Below are positions 1 to 6,557 of a stretch of 64,000 nucleotides of DNA, in pieces (positions within the stretch are counted from its first letter, which is position 1; each line of letters starts with the position of its first letter). The notes below the pieces were generated by a model, which was not told where the DNA came from, did not search any database, and saw only the letters and a program-made list of their open reading frames with translations. The stretch comes from Paenimyroides baculatum (GTDB lineage Bacteria; Bacteroidota; Bacteroidia; Flavobacteriales; Flavobacteriaceae), in the NCBI RefSeq assembly GCF_008629655.1, contig NZ_VWSG01000006.1, positions 124,001-188,000 on the forward strand. The letters run 5' to 3'. A program made the position numbers and the translations under genes.

Positions 1-639
1 GGTGAAACAGACCTTGGAATTGTCTATGATTTTAATGCAATATGTACAATATCAAGGAATATAGCTGAAACTATTGCACAATTTAATGTGATTTTTACTA
101 AATCAAAAAATGAAGATGAAGAAAAGTTTAACCTACTATTATTAAAGTATAACTATGCTTTTCAACGTTTCAAATTATTTGATGATAAACATGAATCAAA
201 TCAACCATATAAACTAGAAGCAAAAAAAGAACTTGATATTATTGATAATGAAATAAGAACACATAAAATTTTTAAACCACATTTTAAATATAAGATGGTG
301 CATAAATTTAATTATGTTCAGAATGGTAAATTTTACTCATCTTCACTTTCAGATTTAATTGATGGAATAATAAGTGAGTATAAAATTTTTAGTAGTGGAT
401 ACAAGCCAAAATTTTACAAACTTCTGTCAAACGAATCACACACAACCATTGGTGTATTAGATTACTTTAAATATTTTCCTACTACCGAAAGAGTACAAAA
501 TGGAATAAATAGGATAATAGATGTTGTATTCCAATACCTTAAATGCTTGTATTCTTCAATGGTAAAATATTATAATATTGAAGGAAATCGCCATTTTGCA
601 TTATTACAAACAATTCATTACATAAAAAAGAATAGTTAA
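1..639 (+). CDS. Hypothetical protein, 5' end outside the window
   Basis: The reading frame is open from base 1, so the gene starts before the window; the first possible internal start is GTG at 88, but there is no stop upstream of it and the codons 1-87 read naturally. At least 212 residues are present. The protein is charged, rich in Lys, Asn, Tyr and Phe, mostly helical in appearance, with no signal peptide or membrane segment. I do not recognise a family; the helical pattern near the visible N-terminus (around NAICTISRNIAETIAQF) is vaguely like HEPN-type proteins such as DUF5677, which is only a weak impression. It ends in a hairpin terminator shared with the convergent gene at 667-984. 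Its composition matches the AT-rich island. Confidence 0.7.
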   Translation, partial: GETDLGIVYDFNAICTISRNIAETIAQFNVIFTKSKNEDEEKFNLLLLKYNYAFQRFKLFDDKHESNQPYKLEAKKELDIIDNEIRTHKIFKPHFKYKMVHKFNYVQNGKFYSSSLSDLIDGIISEYKIFSSGYKPKFYKLLSNESHTTIGVLDYFKYFPTTERVQNGINRIIDVVFQYLKCLYSSMVKYYNIEGNRHFALLQTIHYIKKNS

Positions 640-640
640 T

Positions 641-668
641 AAAAACACTCCTTAAAGGGGTGTTTTTT
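641..668. terminator. Bidirectional intrinsic terminator between convergent genes
   Basis: An 8-bp stem (644-651 with 657-664, one G-T pair) closes a 5-base loop and is followed by a T run at 663-668, preceded by an A run. It lies between the stop of the gene ending at 639 and the stop of the minus-strand gene at 667, so it can serve both. Confidence 0.75.
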
Positions 669-984
669 ATTTCACAGTAATTTTATTATCAACCCTCCAG
701 CCAATCCGAACCACATTTTTATTATAATACATAAAAAACTCGTGTTCAATTATATCAATCTTTTGTAAAATCCTTTTCATTTTCGCCTCATTTAACCCCT
801 CAAAATCCATAAAAATACCCAAACAATTACCTTTCTTATCTAGCACTTTATAAACATGATTAAGGCTCATCTTTAAATCTTTATCCCATATTTTGGTTGA
901 ATCGCTAGCACTTGCATTGACATACTTAAACATAGAAAAGGTTAAGTTTATCTCATAAGCATTGATGAATTTATTTGATTGCAT
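667..984 (-). CDS. Hypothetical protein (105 aa)
   Basis: A small protein of 105 residues starting at an ATG whose complement is at 982-984. It has no signal peptide or clear membrane segment. I see no motif I can name; the middle has a hydrophobic-charged alternation (VYKVLDKKGNCLGIFMDF) compatible with a small alpha/beta fold. It is transcribed toward the gene ending at 639 and shares its terminator. It is divergent from the pair beginning at 1030, 45 bp away. Base composition is that of the AT-rich island. A real gene is likely from length and placement, but function is unknown. Confidence 0.55.
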   Translation of the reverse strand: MQSNKFINAYEINLTFSMFKYVNASASDSTKIWDKDLKMSLNHVYKVLDKKGNCLGIFMDFEGLNEAKMKRILQKIDIIEHEFFMYYNKNVVRIGWRVDNKITVK

Positions 985-1029
985 GGTATTATAATAATTA
1001 TATATAGATTATAAAATTAATGATAAATA

Positions 1030-1467
1030 ATGTCGCCAAAATATGTCATATTAGAAAACCTCATCTTTATTCTTAACCAGCATTCAACCGATAATGTTAC
1101 CCTTTTGCATTATAAAAAATCAAAATCTAAAAAGTATTTTTTTAGCAATGAATATTTCATTTTACTTAACACCGATGATAATGAATATGCTGGTAAAGTC
1201 TTTCAAACAACATTATATGATGATAACGACAATTTTTTATATGAGGATATACCCTTTAAATACACAACAGAAAAGTACTATTATTTTATAGATGATTTGG
1301 TTGATGACCTTCTAAAAAGATTTAAAAATTGTAATATACCAATTGATTTAAAAACCTCATCATTTATAAAAGCTACCTATAAAAAACAATGGATACATCA
1401 GTTATGCAATTTGAATGATAATTTTAATATTCTTGATGAAATGGCTGATGATTTTAATAATATATAA
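1030..1467 (+). CDS. Hypothetical protein (145 aa), first gene of a pair
   Basis: This 145-residue protein is rich in Asp, Asn, Lys and aromatic residues, acidic toward its C-terminus (MADDFNNI), and has neither a signal peptide nor a transmembrane segment. No family was recognised. It ends 3 bp before the next gene, which is of similar size and composition, so the two are probably co-transcribed and may act together. The codon use (AAA, AAT, TTA, ATA heavy) is that of the island and more AT-biased than the housekeeping genes to the right. Confidence 0.6.
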   Translation: MSPKYVILENLIFILNQHSTDNVTLLHYKKSKSKKYFFSNEYFILLNTDDNEYAGKVFQTTLYDDNDNFLYEDIPFKYTTEKYYYFIDDLVDDLLKRFKNCNIPIDLKTSSFIKATYKKQWIHQLCNLNDNFNILDEMADDFNNI

Positions 1468-1470
1468 TAC

Positions 1471-1986
1471 ATGAAGATAGATTTTAATACCCTTAAAAAA
1501 ATATGTCAAGATGAAAATGAGGTATATTTTACCAAATACGATTGCTGGCAATATAGCATACCATCACAATTATTAGTATTACACAAAGACAATGATACTT
1601 ATATTGATATTTATGATACTTTGATAAAAAACAATTTAATAACAATTGATAACGATAATTATTCAAAATCATTTATGCGTAAAGCATTTGCATTTTCCAT
1701 GAATGCAGTTTTCGTTGACTATTATAATATTCAAAATAAACCTTATTTAATACACCATTGTTTAACTGTTGGTGATTTAATTGATTACAGATTTTATAAA
1801 AGAATAGACAATAAATTATACCAATTTAAAATGGCATTTATTGTAGAATTAAATGATGATAAACAATTAATAATTAGAACATTTGATACCAATTTAGACT
1901 TTGTAAAAGCATGTAAGGATAGTCTATTGAGGGTTAATAAAAATTTGATGGAAAGAGAATATTTAAGGCTTAATAAAAAAAGGTGA
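1471..1986 (+). CDS. Hypothetical protein (171 aa), second gene of a pair
   Basis: The 171-residue product starts 3 bp after the preceding stop. It contains no recognisable motif, signal peptide or membrane span. The C-terminus is basic (LRLNKKR). The similar size, the Asp/Asn/Tyr-rich composition and the tight spacing with the preceding gene suggest that the two form an operon; a relationship such as toxin-antitoxin or a two-part system cannot be shown from the sequence. No terminator was seen directly after it; the next hairpin is at 2164-2194. Confidence 0.6.
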   Translation: MKIDFNTLKKICQDENEVYFTKYDCWQYSIPSQLLVLHKDNDTYIDIYDTLIKNNLITIDNDNYSKSFMRKAFAFSMNAVFVDYYNIQNKPYLIHHCLTVGDLIDYRFYKRIDNKLYQFKMAFIVELNDDKQLIIRTFDTNLDFVKACKDSLLRVNKNLMEREYLRLNKKR

Positions 1987-2113
1987 TGAATATAGTAATA
2001 GATGACTTATAAAAAATATGTAAGTAGGTCAATTTTAATTACTTATTTCATTCATTTCTACTTTTCTTATATTTAATTATTCTGTTTTTCTTTTATTTTT
2101 TTTTCGTTTTTCT

Positions 2114-2143
2114 TTTGTTTTAAAAAAAATGTATCTATCTTTG
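2114..2143 (+). promoter_or_regulatory. Bacteroidota-type promoter with no gene downstream on the same strand
   Basis: TTTG at 2114-2117, an 18-bp spacer and TATCTTTG at 2136-2143 match the TTTG - N17-23 - TAnnTTTG consensus of the Bacteroidota primary sigma factor. Transcription would start near 2148 and run almost at once into the hairpin at 2164-2194. Either a very short RNA is made or the promoter is a relic. Confidence 0.5.
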
Positions 2144-2163
2144 CATGTATCAAAAAGAAATGA

Positions 2164-2194
2164 AAAAGGAACTGACTGTGAATCAGTCCCTTTT
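2164..2194. terminator. Hairpin terminator downstream of the 71-aa gene
   Basis: A 12-bp stem with one mismatch (2164-2175 with 2183-2194) and a 7-base loop has an A run on one side and a T run on the other, so it can act on both strands. On the minus strand it follows the stop of the gene at 2200-2415. Confidence 0.65.
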
Positions 2195-2199
2195 AAAGT

Positions 2200-2415
2200 C
2201 TAGTTTACATAAGTAAGAATAAATTCAATTATTTCTACAAATATTTTAAGGGTTATTGCAAGTGACCCAATTTTAGAAATAATGTCCTTCTTCTTTGATT
2301 TTGGAGGTTTTTCCATAATAAAAGTATGAGGTGTTAGTAATTCCGTTCCCGAAGCCATGTCGGTGCATGTTGTTGTTTGTGTCCCATTCATGAGATTTTG
2401 TGAATTTAAATTCAT
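2200..2415 (-). CDS. Small protein with C-terminal hydrophobic helix (71 aa)
   Basis: The 71-residue product has a polar Thr/Asn-rich first half, a basic patch (KPPKSKKK, about residues 37-44) and a hydrophobic C-terminal segment (residues about 49-70: SLAITLKIFVEIIEFILTYV). That layout, basic patch then one hydrophobic helix at the C-terminus, suggests a small single-span inner-membrane protein with a cytoplasmic N-terminus. A TAATTTTG box upstream on its strand (complement near 2473-2480) and a hairpin just after the stop make it a self-contained transcription unit. Small membrane toxins have a similar shape, but nothing here proves that. No family was recognised. Confidence 0.5.
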   Translation of the reverse strand: MNLNSQNLMNGTQTTTCTDMASGTELLTPHTFIMEKPPKSKKKDIISKIGSLAITLKIFVEIIEFILTYVN

Positions 2416-2808
2416 CCTTTAGTTATTTAAGCGTTACGTTAGTGATATAGACTAGTAAGGCAAATTTGTTTTGCAAAATTAAGAAATTATTTTGATATTT
2501 CCTAATATTTTGTTAACTATTTTCGGCTACATGATTATTTTTATGAATTCTGTAACTAATTAAAATAAAAATCAATTATTCAGTAGCAAATTTATAGTAA
2601 ATAACTCAATTTAATAATTTTCCCTTATTACTAAAACACATATTACCTCACATTCTAATCTAACCAAAAATCTATTTTTCAAAAGTTTATATTGGTAAAT
2701 TTTAAAATTTCATATTGTAAATTCAATTAACTACAACAAATTTATATTGAATATTTCTAGTTAAGAAATTAATCCTAATATTGCTAAACATACAATTTAA
2801 CCAAAAAA

Positions 2809-2828
2809 CATTTCAAAATTTTGAAATG
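2809..2828. repeat. 20-bp perfect palindrome
   Basis: CATTTCAAAATTTTGAAATG reads identically on both strands. It lies 24 bp before the strong hairpin at 2852. It may be a protein-binding site or a hairpin within an RNA; in such AT-rich DNA chance is possible but unlikely at this length. Confidence 0.45.
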
Positions 2829-2851
2829 GTGAATTTCAAATTTCCATAAGC

Positions 2852-2890
2852 AAAAGACCCCAGCTAACATAATTTAGCTGGGGTCTTTTT
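2852..2890 (+). terminator. Orphan strong intrinsic terminator
   Basis: A perfect 16-bp stem (2852-2867 with 2874-2889), GC-rich in the middle (GACCCCAGCT), closes a 6-base loop and is followed by more T. It is the strongest hairpin in the island, yet no coding region ends just before it on either strand: the nearest rightward gene ends at 1986 and no leftward gene lies to the right. It therefore suggests an unannotated transcript, perhaps a small RNA. Confidence 0.7.
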
Positions 2891-2939
2891 TAGTCAAAAA
2901 TTTAATAGTATAACATATATAATTATTGTTCTATTCCCT

Positions 2940-2952
2940 TTCAAACCCTTAT
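2940..2952. repeat. Left copy of a 13-bp inverted pair
   Basis: TTCAAACCCTTAT here is the exact reverse complement of 3652-3664. The two copies bracket the excisionase-like gene, and the right copy lies 8 bp from the yifB breakpoint. They may be recombinase sites or remnant element ends. Confidence 0.35.
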
Positions 2953-3135
2953 TTTTACTACATTTAAAGCGATTTAAGAGCTTCTTTATTGCGTGCTAAC
3001 ATTATTCTTCTTTCCAAATATAATGGCTTAAATCGCTCATTTAGGATATAATAATTATAATTATTTACAACTTTTTTTACCCATTTCAACAACTTTTTTT
3101 AAAAATTCTATATAAGGAATATAAAAAGTTATAAA

Positions 3136-3534
3136 ATGAAAAAGTACACAGATAAAGAAAAGATTAAGTTTGAAATATATGGTGAAGAATTAAATGAATA
3201 TATTGAATTTACTTATGGTTACTCAACTTTTGGTAAAATGATTGATGCAATGATTGCACAACGAGTTGACAAAATCGAACCAATTTTAATTGATAATAGG
3301 ATAGAAGCACCACATTTAATTGATAGAAAAGGTTTAGCCGATATGTTTGGCACATCGACCGAAAATATTATAAAATGGCAAAAGAATAAAACTATTGAAA
3401 ATGTATATGTAGCTGATACAAACAAGGTCTATTATAATTTTAAAAATTCAATTGAAGCGATTAAAAACATGTCAAATATCAAATCAAAATATTTGGATAA
3501 TTTAAAGATGAATCTTCAAAAATATATACTGTAA
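3136..3534 (+). CDS. Helix-turn-helix protein resembling excisionase / HTH_17
   Basis: The 132-residue protein has a putative MerR/excisionase-type helix-turn-helix at about residues 64-110: the pattern DRKGLADMFGTSTENIIKWQ followed by a short wing and VYYNFKNSIEAI has the usual layout (hydrophobic helix, GTS turn, recognition helix ending in W, wing with a tyrosine pair, dimer helix). Such proteins in Bacteroidota are frequent on integrative elements, where they act as excisionases or local regulators. It lies 138 bp from the yifB breakpoint, consistent with a recombination-directionality role (inference). The first 60 residues are not recognised. No integrase gene is next to it in the window. 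Confidence 0.6.
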   Translation: MKKYTDKEKIKFEIYGEELNEYIEFTYGYSTFGKMIDAMIAQRVDKIEPILIDNRIEAPHLIDRKGLADMFGTSTENIIKWQKNKTIENVYVADTNKVYYNFKNSIEAIKNMSNIKSKYLDNLKMNLQKYIL

Positions 3535-3651
3535 GTCTTGAATTTGAAGGAATTACAACTTAATACAAGTTTTGTTATTTAAACAATAATTACTATGTTT
3601 GGAGGAAATATTGGAGGCGATTAGCTGTTGAAATTGATAAACCTAGTGTTT

Positions 3652-3670
3652 ATAAGGGTTTGAACCCTAT
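3652..3670. repeat. Right copy of 13-bp inverted pair overlapping a 14-bp palindrome at the yifB breakpoint
   Basis: ATAAGGGTTTGAA (3652-3664) is the inverse of 2940-2952. It overlaps the palindrome AGGGTTTGAACCCT (3655-3668), which looks like a tRNA T-arm (GGGTTTGAACCC). The yifB homology starts at 3673. Together these make an attachment-site relic plausible but unproven; no remaining tRNA could be folded here. Confidence 0.35.
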
Positions 3671-3672
3671 GA

Positions 3673-4059
3673 GTTGACCTGCACATTGAAGTTAATCCTG
3701 TTCCGTTTGAAAAGCTGGCGGATAAATCAACAGCCGAAAAAAGCGATGCTATAAGAAACCGTGTCATCCACGCTCGTTCGCTTCAATCAAAAAGATTTAA
3801 AGAGTATCATGGAATTCATTACAACGCACAAATGCCTACAAAACTCATTTCGATTTTTTGTGAGCTCGATGAAACTTCACTGAATCTATTGCAAACAGCC
3901 ATGGAAAAACTGAATTTATCTGCCCGAGCGTACGACAGAATTTTAAAAGTTGCACGAACAATTGCCGATTTGGAAACTGCCGATAAAATAAAACCCCAGC
4001 ATATTGCCGAGGCTATTCAGTACCGAAGTTTAGATCGTGATTTATGGACAAACAATTAA
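3673..4059 (+). pseudogene. yifB: 3' fragment of yifB/comM (Mg-chelatase-like AAA ATPase)
   Basis: Reading from 3673 gives about 128 residues starting VDLHIEVNPVPFEKL, and continuing with HYNAQM, LNLSARAYDRILKVARTIADLE and IQYRSLDR, the C-terminal domain of the YifB/ComM family. ComM is a helicase-like AAA ATPase that helps branch migration during natural transformation; the full protein is about 510 residues. The N-terminal two thirds, with Walker A and B, are absent, and in-frame TGA codons lie at 3661 and 3670 just before the homology. The homology begins right after the conserved LDRI of the family. An ATG at 3832 would allow only 75 residues. The break is abrupt and the remainder undecayed, so the loss looks recent. 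It overlaps the convergent gene at 4056 by 4 bp. Confidence 0.85.
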
Positions 4060-4769
4060 GATTGTTGTTCAGTTATATGTGTGTATAAACTGTATGCAAC
4101 TATGTAGTTTAAAGGCAAAGTTAACACGATTCCGATTCCGAAAAATAAAATCCCAATAAACGACAAAAGATAGGTAAATGCGATGAATGCAAATAAAAAT
4201 CCCGGTTTTTGATTGACCGTTTGTATACTGAAATTCACGCTTTTTGTAATGTTGAAATTGCTTATATAAATGCTTGGAACGGCGAAATAAGTTAAAAGTT
4301 GTATCAGCAGACTAATGCCTAAACCAACCAAGCCAAAACCGGCAAGTTCCAAATAATAAGATATTGCGGTAGTTATAATTTGAATAAGGATGATTACATT
4401 CAATGCTTTTAGTCCCTGTTTACTAAAAATAGTTGTAAAGGCACTGCCTAAATCGGCATATGGTTGTGCGTTTACTTTTTTGATCATACCGTAAATTCCG
4501 CCAAAAAAATAATGCAGAACTATGCTTGCCACCATGTTTACAATCATAATTTCGGTTGCATTTGCGGCAATAAATTCTTCGGCAATTGTTTGGTTAGAAA
4601 GTTTTATAAACTCGTCGGGCGATCCTATTAAAGAAATCAACCCAACCATATAAATAAACGAAACAATTATAAACGTAAGAAAAATATACAAACCAGCCGT
4701 AACTGATACTTTTTTGGCAAGGGAAATTATTTGTTCTGATAATTTCAGCTGATCGATTTCGTAACTCAT
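4056..4769 (-). CDS. Multi-pass inner-membrane protein of unknown function
   Basis: The 237-residue protein has about five or six hydrophobic segments (around residues 25-47, 73-95, 120-140, 143-168, 190-215 and 212-230) separated by short polar loops, a short cytoplasmic-looking N-terminus and no signal peptide. No catalytic motif is visible, and I do not recognise the family; glycerophosphoryl-diester-like or DUF4013-like membrane proteins have a similar layout. Its stop overlaps the end of the yifB fragment by 4 bp, an arrangement that suggests this was the original chromosomal neighbour of yifB. A hairpin at 4776-4810 separates it from the metallopeptidase gene upstream. Confidence 0.75.
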   Translation of the reverse strand: MSYEIDQLKLSEQIISLAKKVSVTAGLYIFLTFIIVSFIYMVGLISLIGSPDEFIKLSNQTIAEEFIAANATEIMIVNMVASIVLHYFFGGIYGMIKKVNAQPYADLGSAFTTIFSKQGLKALNVIILIQIITTAISYYLELAGFGLVGLGISLLIQLLTYFAVPSIYISNFNITKSVNFSIQTVNQKPGFLFAFIAFTYLLSFIGILFFGIGIVLTLPLNYIVAYSLYTHITEQQS

Positions 4770-4775
4770 ATAAAA

Positions 4776-4810
4776 ATAAAATGCCTCGCAAAAGTACGAA
4801 GCATTTTTTT
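4776..4810. terminator. Terminator after the metallopeptidase gene
   Basis: AAATGC at 4779-4784 pairs with GCATTT at 4801-4806, with an inner TCG/CGA pair, and runs of T follow on both strands. It lies between the stop of the gene at 4825 and the start of the gene at 4769. Confidence 0.55.
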
Positions 4811-4824
4811 AATTGTTTGCTGTT

Positions 4825-5691
4825 TTAGTATCGAATACTGTTATATATTGTTTCAATATCGCCTTGGTTGATATCTCCTGTGTTATATCCTTTCATAAAC
4901 CAGGCTTTACGCTCTGCCGATGTTCCGTGGGTAAAAGTTTCCGGTTGAACGTGACCTTGCATTTTACTCTGAATGGCGTCATCACCAACTGCTTGTGCTG
5001 CACTAATTGCTTCTTCAATATCGCCAGCTTCCAACTTTTCTTTGTTACGGCTTGCCCAAACTCCTGCATAAAAATCTGCCTGTAATTCTTGTGCAACCGA
5101 TAACTTGTTGGCTGCTGCTTTACCTTTGCCTTCTTGTGCTTGACGAACTTTTTGATTGGTTCCTACTAATGTTTGTATGTGATGACCAACTTCATGTGCA
5201 ATTACGTAGGCAATAGCAAAATCGCCACCTTTTGCTCCAAAACGTGTACGCAATTCTTCGAAAAAGCGTAAATCCATATAGATTTTTTGATCAGCCGGAC
5301 AATAAAACGGACCTGCTGCAGATGTTGCCGAACCGCATGAAGTATTTACACCATCATCAAACAAAACCATTCCCGGCTCTTGATACTTTTGACCGTTTTC
5401 TTGAAAAATTTGTGTCCAAGTTTCATTATTATAAACAAAATTAGCTTCAGAAAACTGTCCTAATGTTATTTCCTCGTCTGATAATTCTCTTGTTTTTACT
5501 TGTTCCGATGATTGTGTTGTGCCCTGTGTTTGGTTTAAAATGTTACCGATTACCTGACCGGTTTCTCCACCAAACATGGTTAATAATAATGCAACCACAC
5601 CAATGATTCCGCCGCCAACAACGGCTTTACCACCGCCCGACATTCCGCGACGGTCTTCAAAACCACCGCTACTTTTTCTTTCCCATTTCAT
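4825..5691 (-). CDS. YpfJ-family neutral zinc metallopeptidase
   Basis: This 288-residue protein belongs to the YpfJ family of putative neutral zinc metallopeptidases. It opens with the family's MKWERKSSGGFEDRRG stretch, then a glycine-rich hydrophobic segment (about 20-42) that should anchor it in the inner membrane, with the domain facing the periplasm. The catalytic HEVGHH is at residues 166-171, and the conserved CGSATSAAGPFYCPADQ with two cysteines at 119 and 131 precedes it. Length is typical. It sits upstream of a membrane protein and downstream of the rluA-type gene, both on the same strand; the 24-bp gap to the latter suggests co-transcription. The physiological substrate of the family is unknown. 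Confidence 0.9.
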   Translation of the reverse strand: MKWERKSSGGFEDRRGMSGGGKAVVGGGIIGVVALLLTMFGGETGQVIGNILNQTQGTTQSSEQVKTRELSDEEITLGQFSEANFVYNNETWTQIFQENGQKYQEPGMVLFDDGVNTSCGSATSAAGPFYCPADQKIYMDLRFFEELRTRFGAKGGDFAIAYVIAHEVGHHIQTLVGTNQKVRQAQEGKGKAAANKLSVAQELQADFYAGVWASRNKEKLEAGDIEEAISAAQAVGDDAIQSKMQGHVQPETFTHGTSAERKAWFMKGYNTGDINQGDIETIYNSIRY

Positions 5692-5715
5692 ATCTAAAAT
5701 TTTTAATCTAATATA

Positions 5716-6411
5716 CTATTTTTCTACATTTTTCCAAATAATATCATCGGGAACCGGAGCAATAATTTTTATTTCTTCTTTAGTAACGGGATGGTTCAAT
5801 ACTAATTTTCGTGCGTGCAGATGAATTCCGCCGTTTGGATTGCTTCGATCGAAACCATATTTTAAATCGCCTTTAATAGGGCAGCCAATGGCAGTTAACT
5901 GACAACGGATCTGATGATGACGACCCGTATGTAGATTGATTTCTAACGCAAAATAAGAATTCAATTTTTGAATGATCTTATAATCTAAAACCGCTTGCTT
6001 GCTGTCTTTAACTTCTTTTAAATGCGCTTTTGATGTATTGTTTTTTGGATTTCGAGTTAGGTAGTGAATCAACGTATCGCTTTCTTTTGGCGGCTGATTT
6101 TTTACAACTGCCCAATAGGTTTTCTGCGTTTCACGATTTTTAAACAAATCGTTCAGTCGGGTTAACGCCTTCGATGTTTTTGCAAACAACACAATGCCTG
6201 ATGTTGGTCTGTCTAACCTATGAACCACACCCAAAAAAACCGCGCCCGGTTTACTGTATTTATCTTTTATGTATTCTTTTACAACATCGCTTAAAGGTTT
6301 GTCGCCGGTTTCATCGCCCTGAACAATATCGCCCACACGCTTATTTACCACAATTATATGGTTGTCTTCGTATAAAACCTGTAAATTTTCTTTTGTTGAA
6401 TAGATTTTCAT
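5716..6411 (-). CDS. RluA-family pseudouridine synthase
   Basis: The 231-residue enzyme isomerises uridine to pseudouridine in rRNA or tRNA. The catalytic motif HRLDRPTSGIVLFAKT is at residues 64-79 with the aspartate at 67, and the downstream motifs INLHTGRHHQIRCQL and the KGDLKYG stretch are present. It lacks the N-terminal S4 domain of RluC/RluD, as in the short RluA-type enzymes, so the target base cannot be assigned. The gene follows panB on the same strand, a neighbourhood common in flavobacteria, but 146 bp containing a long inverted repeat separate the two. Confidence 0.92.
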   Translation of the reverse strand: MKIYSTKENLQVLYEDNHIIVVNKRVGDIVQGDETGDKPLSDVVKEYIKDKYSKPGAVFLGVVHRLDRPTSGIVLFAKTSKALTRLNDLFKNRETQKTYWAVVKNQPPKESDTLIHYLTRNPKNNTSKAHLKEVKDSKQAVLDYKIIQKLNSYFALEINLHTGRHHQIRCQLTAIGCPIKGDLKYGFDRSNPNGGIHLHARKLVLNHPVTKEEIKIIAPVPDDIIWKNVEK

Positions 6412-6432
6412 TAGTTATGAAAATAATAATTT

Positions 6433-6548
6433 ACCACAGATGCACAGATGAAAATGTGATTTCATTTGATTGTTTTAGATGCAATGTATTTTGTAGATCA
6501 AATCTAGAGAAATATTTAGATTGAAGAAAAGATCTGTGCATCTGTGGT
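6433..6548. repeat. Long inverted repeat, ATCTGTGCATCTGTGGT family
   Basis: A perfect 17-bp arm (6433-6449) is repeated inverted at 6532-6548 with an 82-bp centre. The 17-mer of the right arm occurs exactly again at 43551-43567, where another such structure lies. This is a dispersed REP/BIME-like intergenic repeat rather than a gene feature. Confidence 0.75.
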
Positions 6549-6557
6549 TTATCGTAA

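Larger units (their letters stand above)
2416..3135. other. 720-bp AT-rich stretch without a recognisable gene
   Basis: No open frame of convincing composition was seen on either strand. The stretch holds a 20-bp perfect palindrome (2809-2828), a perfect 16-bp terminator-type hairpin (2852-2889), one half of a 13-bp inverted pair (2940-2952) and an 11-bp inverted repeat (AGCGATTTAAG at 2968-2978, its complement at 3027-3037). Short variants of a TATATTG/CATATTG-TAAATT motif recur at about 2688-2755. These features suggest a non-coding RNA locus or the terminal, recombinase-binding part of the element, but neither is proven. Confidence 0.5.
1..3672. mobile_element. Candidate end of an integrated element (genomic island) interrupting yifB/comM
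   Basis: This stretch is visibly more AT-rich than the rest of the window. It carries small genes of no recognised family, an excisionase-like HTH protein (3136-3534), orphan hairpins and inverted repeats, and it ends abruptly where an intact-looking C-terminal part of YifB/ComM begins at about 3673. Established knowledge: comM is the insertion site of AbaR/Tn6022-type transposons in Acinetobacter. Inference: the region is the right end of an integrated element whose left end lies outside the window. No transposase, integrase or target duplication is visible here, so the class of element is unknown; old deletion or rearrangement of yifB is the alternative. Confidence 0.5.

Noticed and set aside
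3219-3425. Antisense frame in the excisionase-like gene
   Set aside because: It is a shadow of the real gene; its hydrophobic composition comes from the complement of AT-rich codons.
3652-3670. tRNA 3' end (GGGTTTGAACCC)
   Set aside because: Only a T-arm-like palindrome is present; no D arm, anticodon arm or acceptor stem can be built around it.
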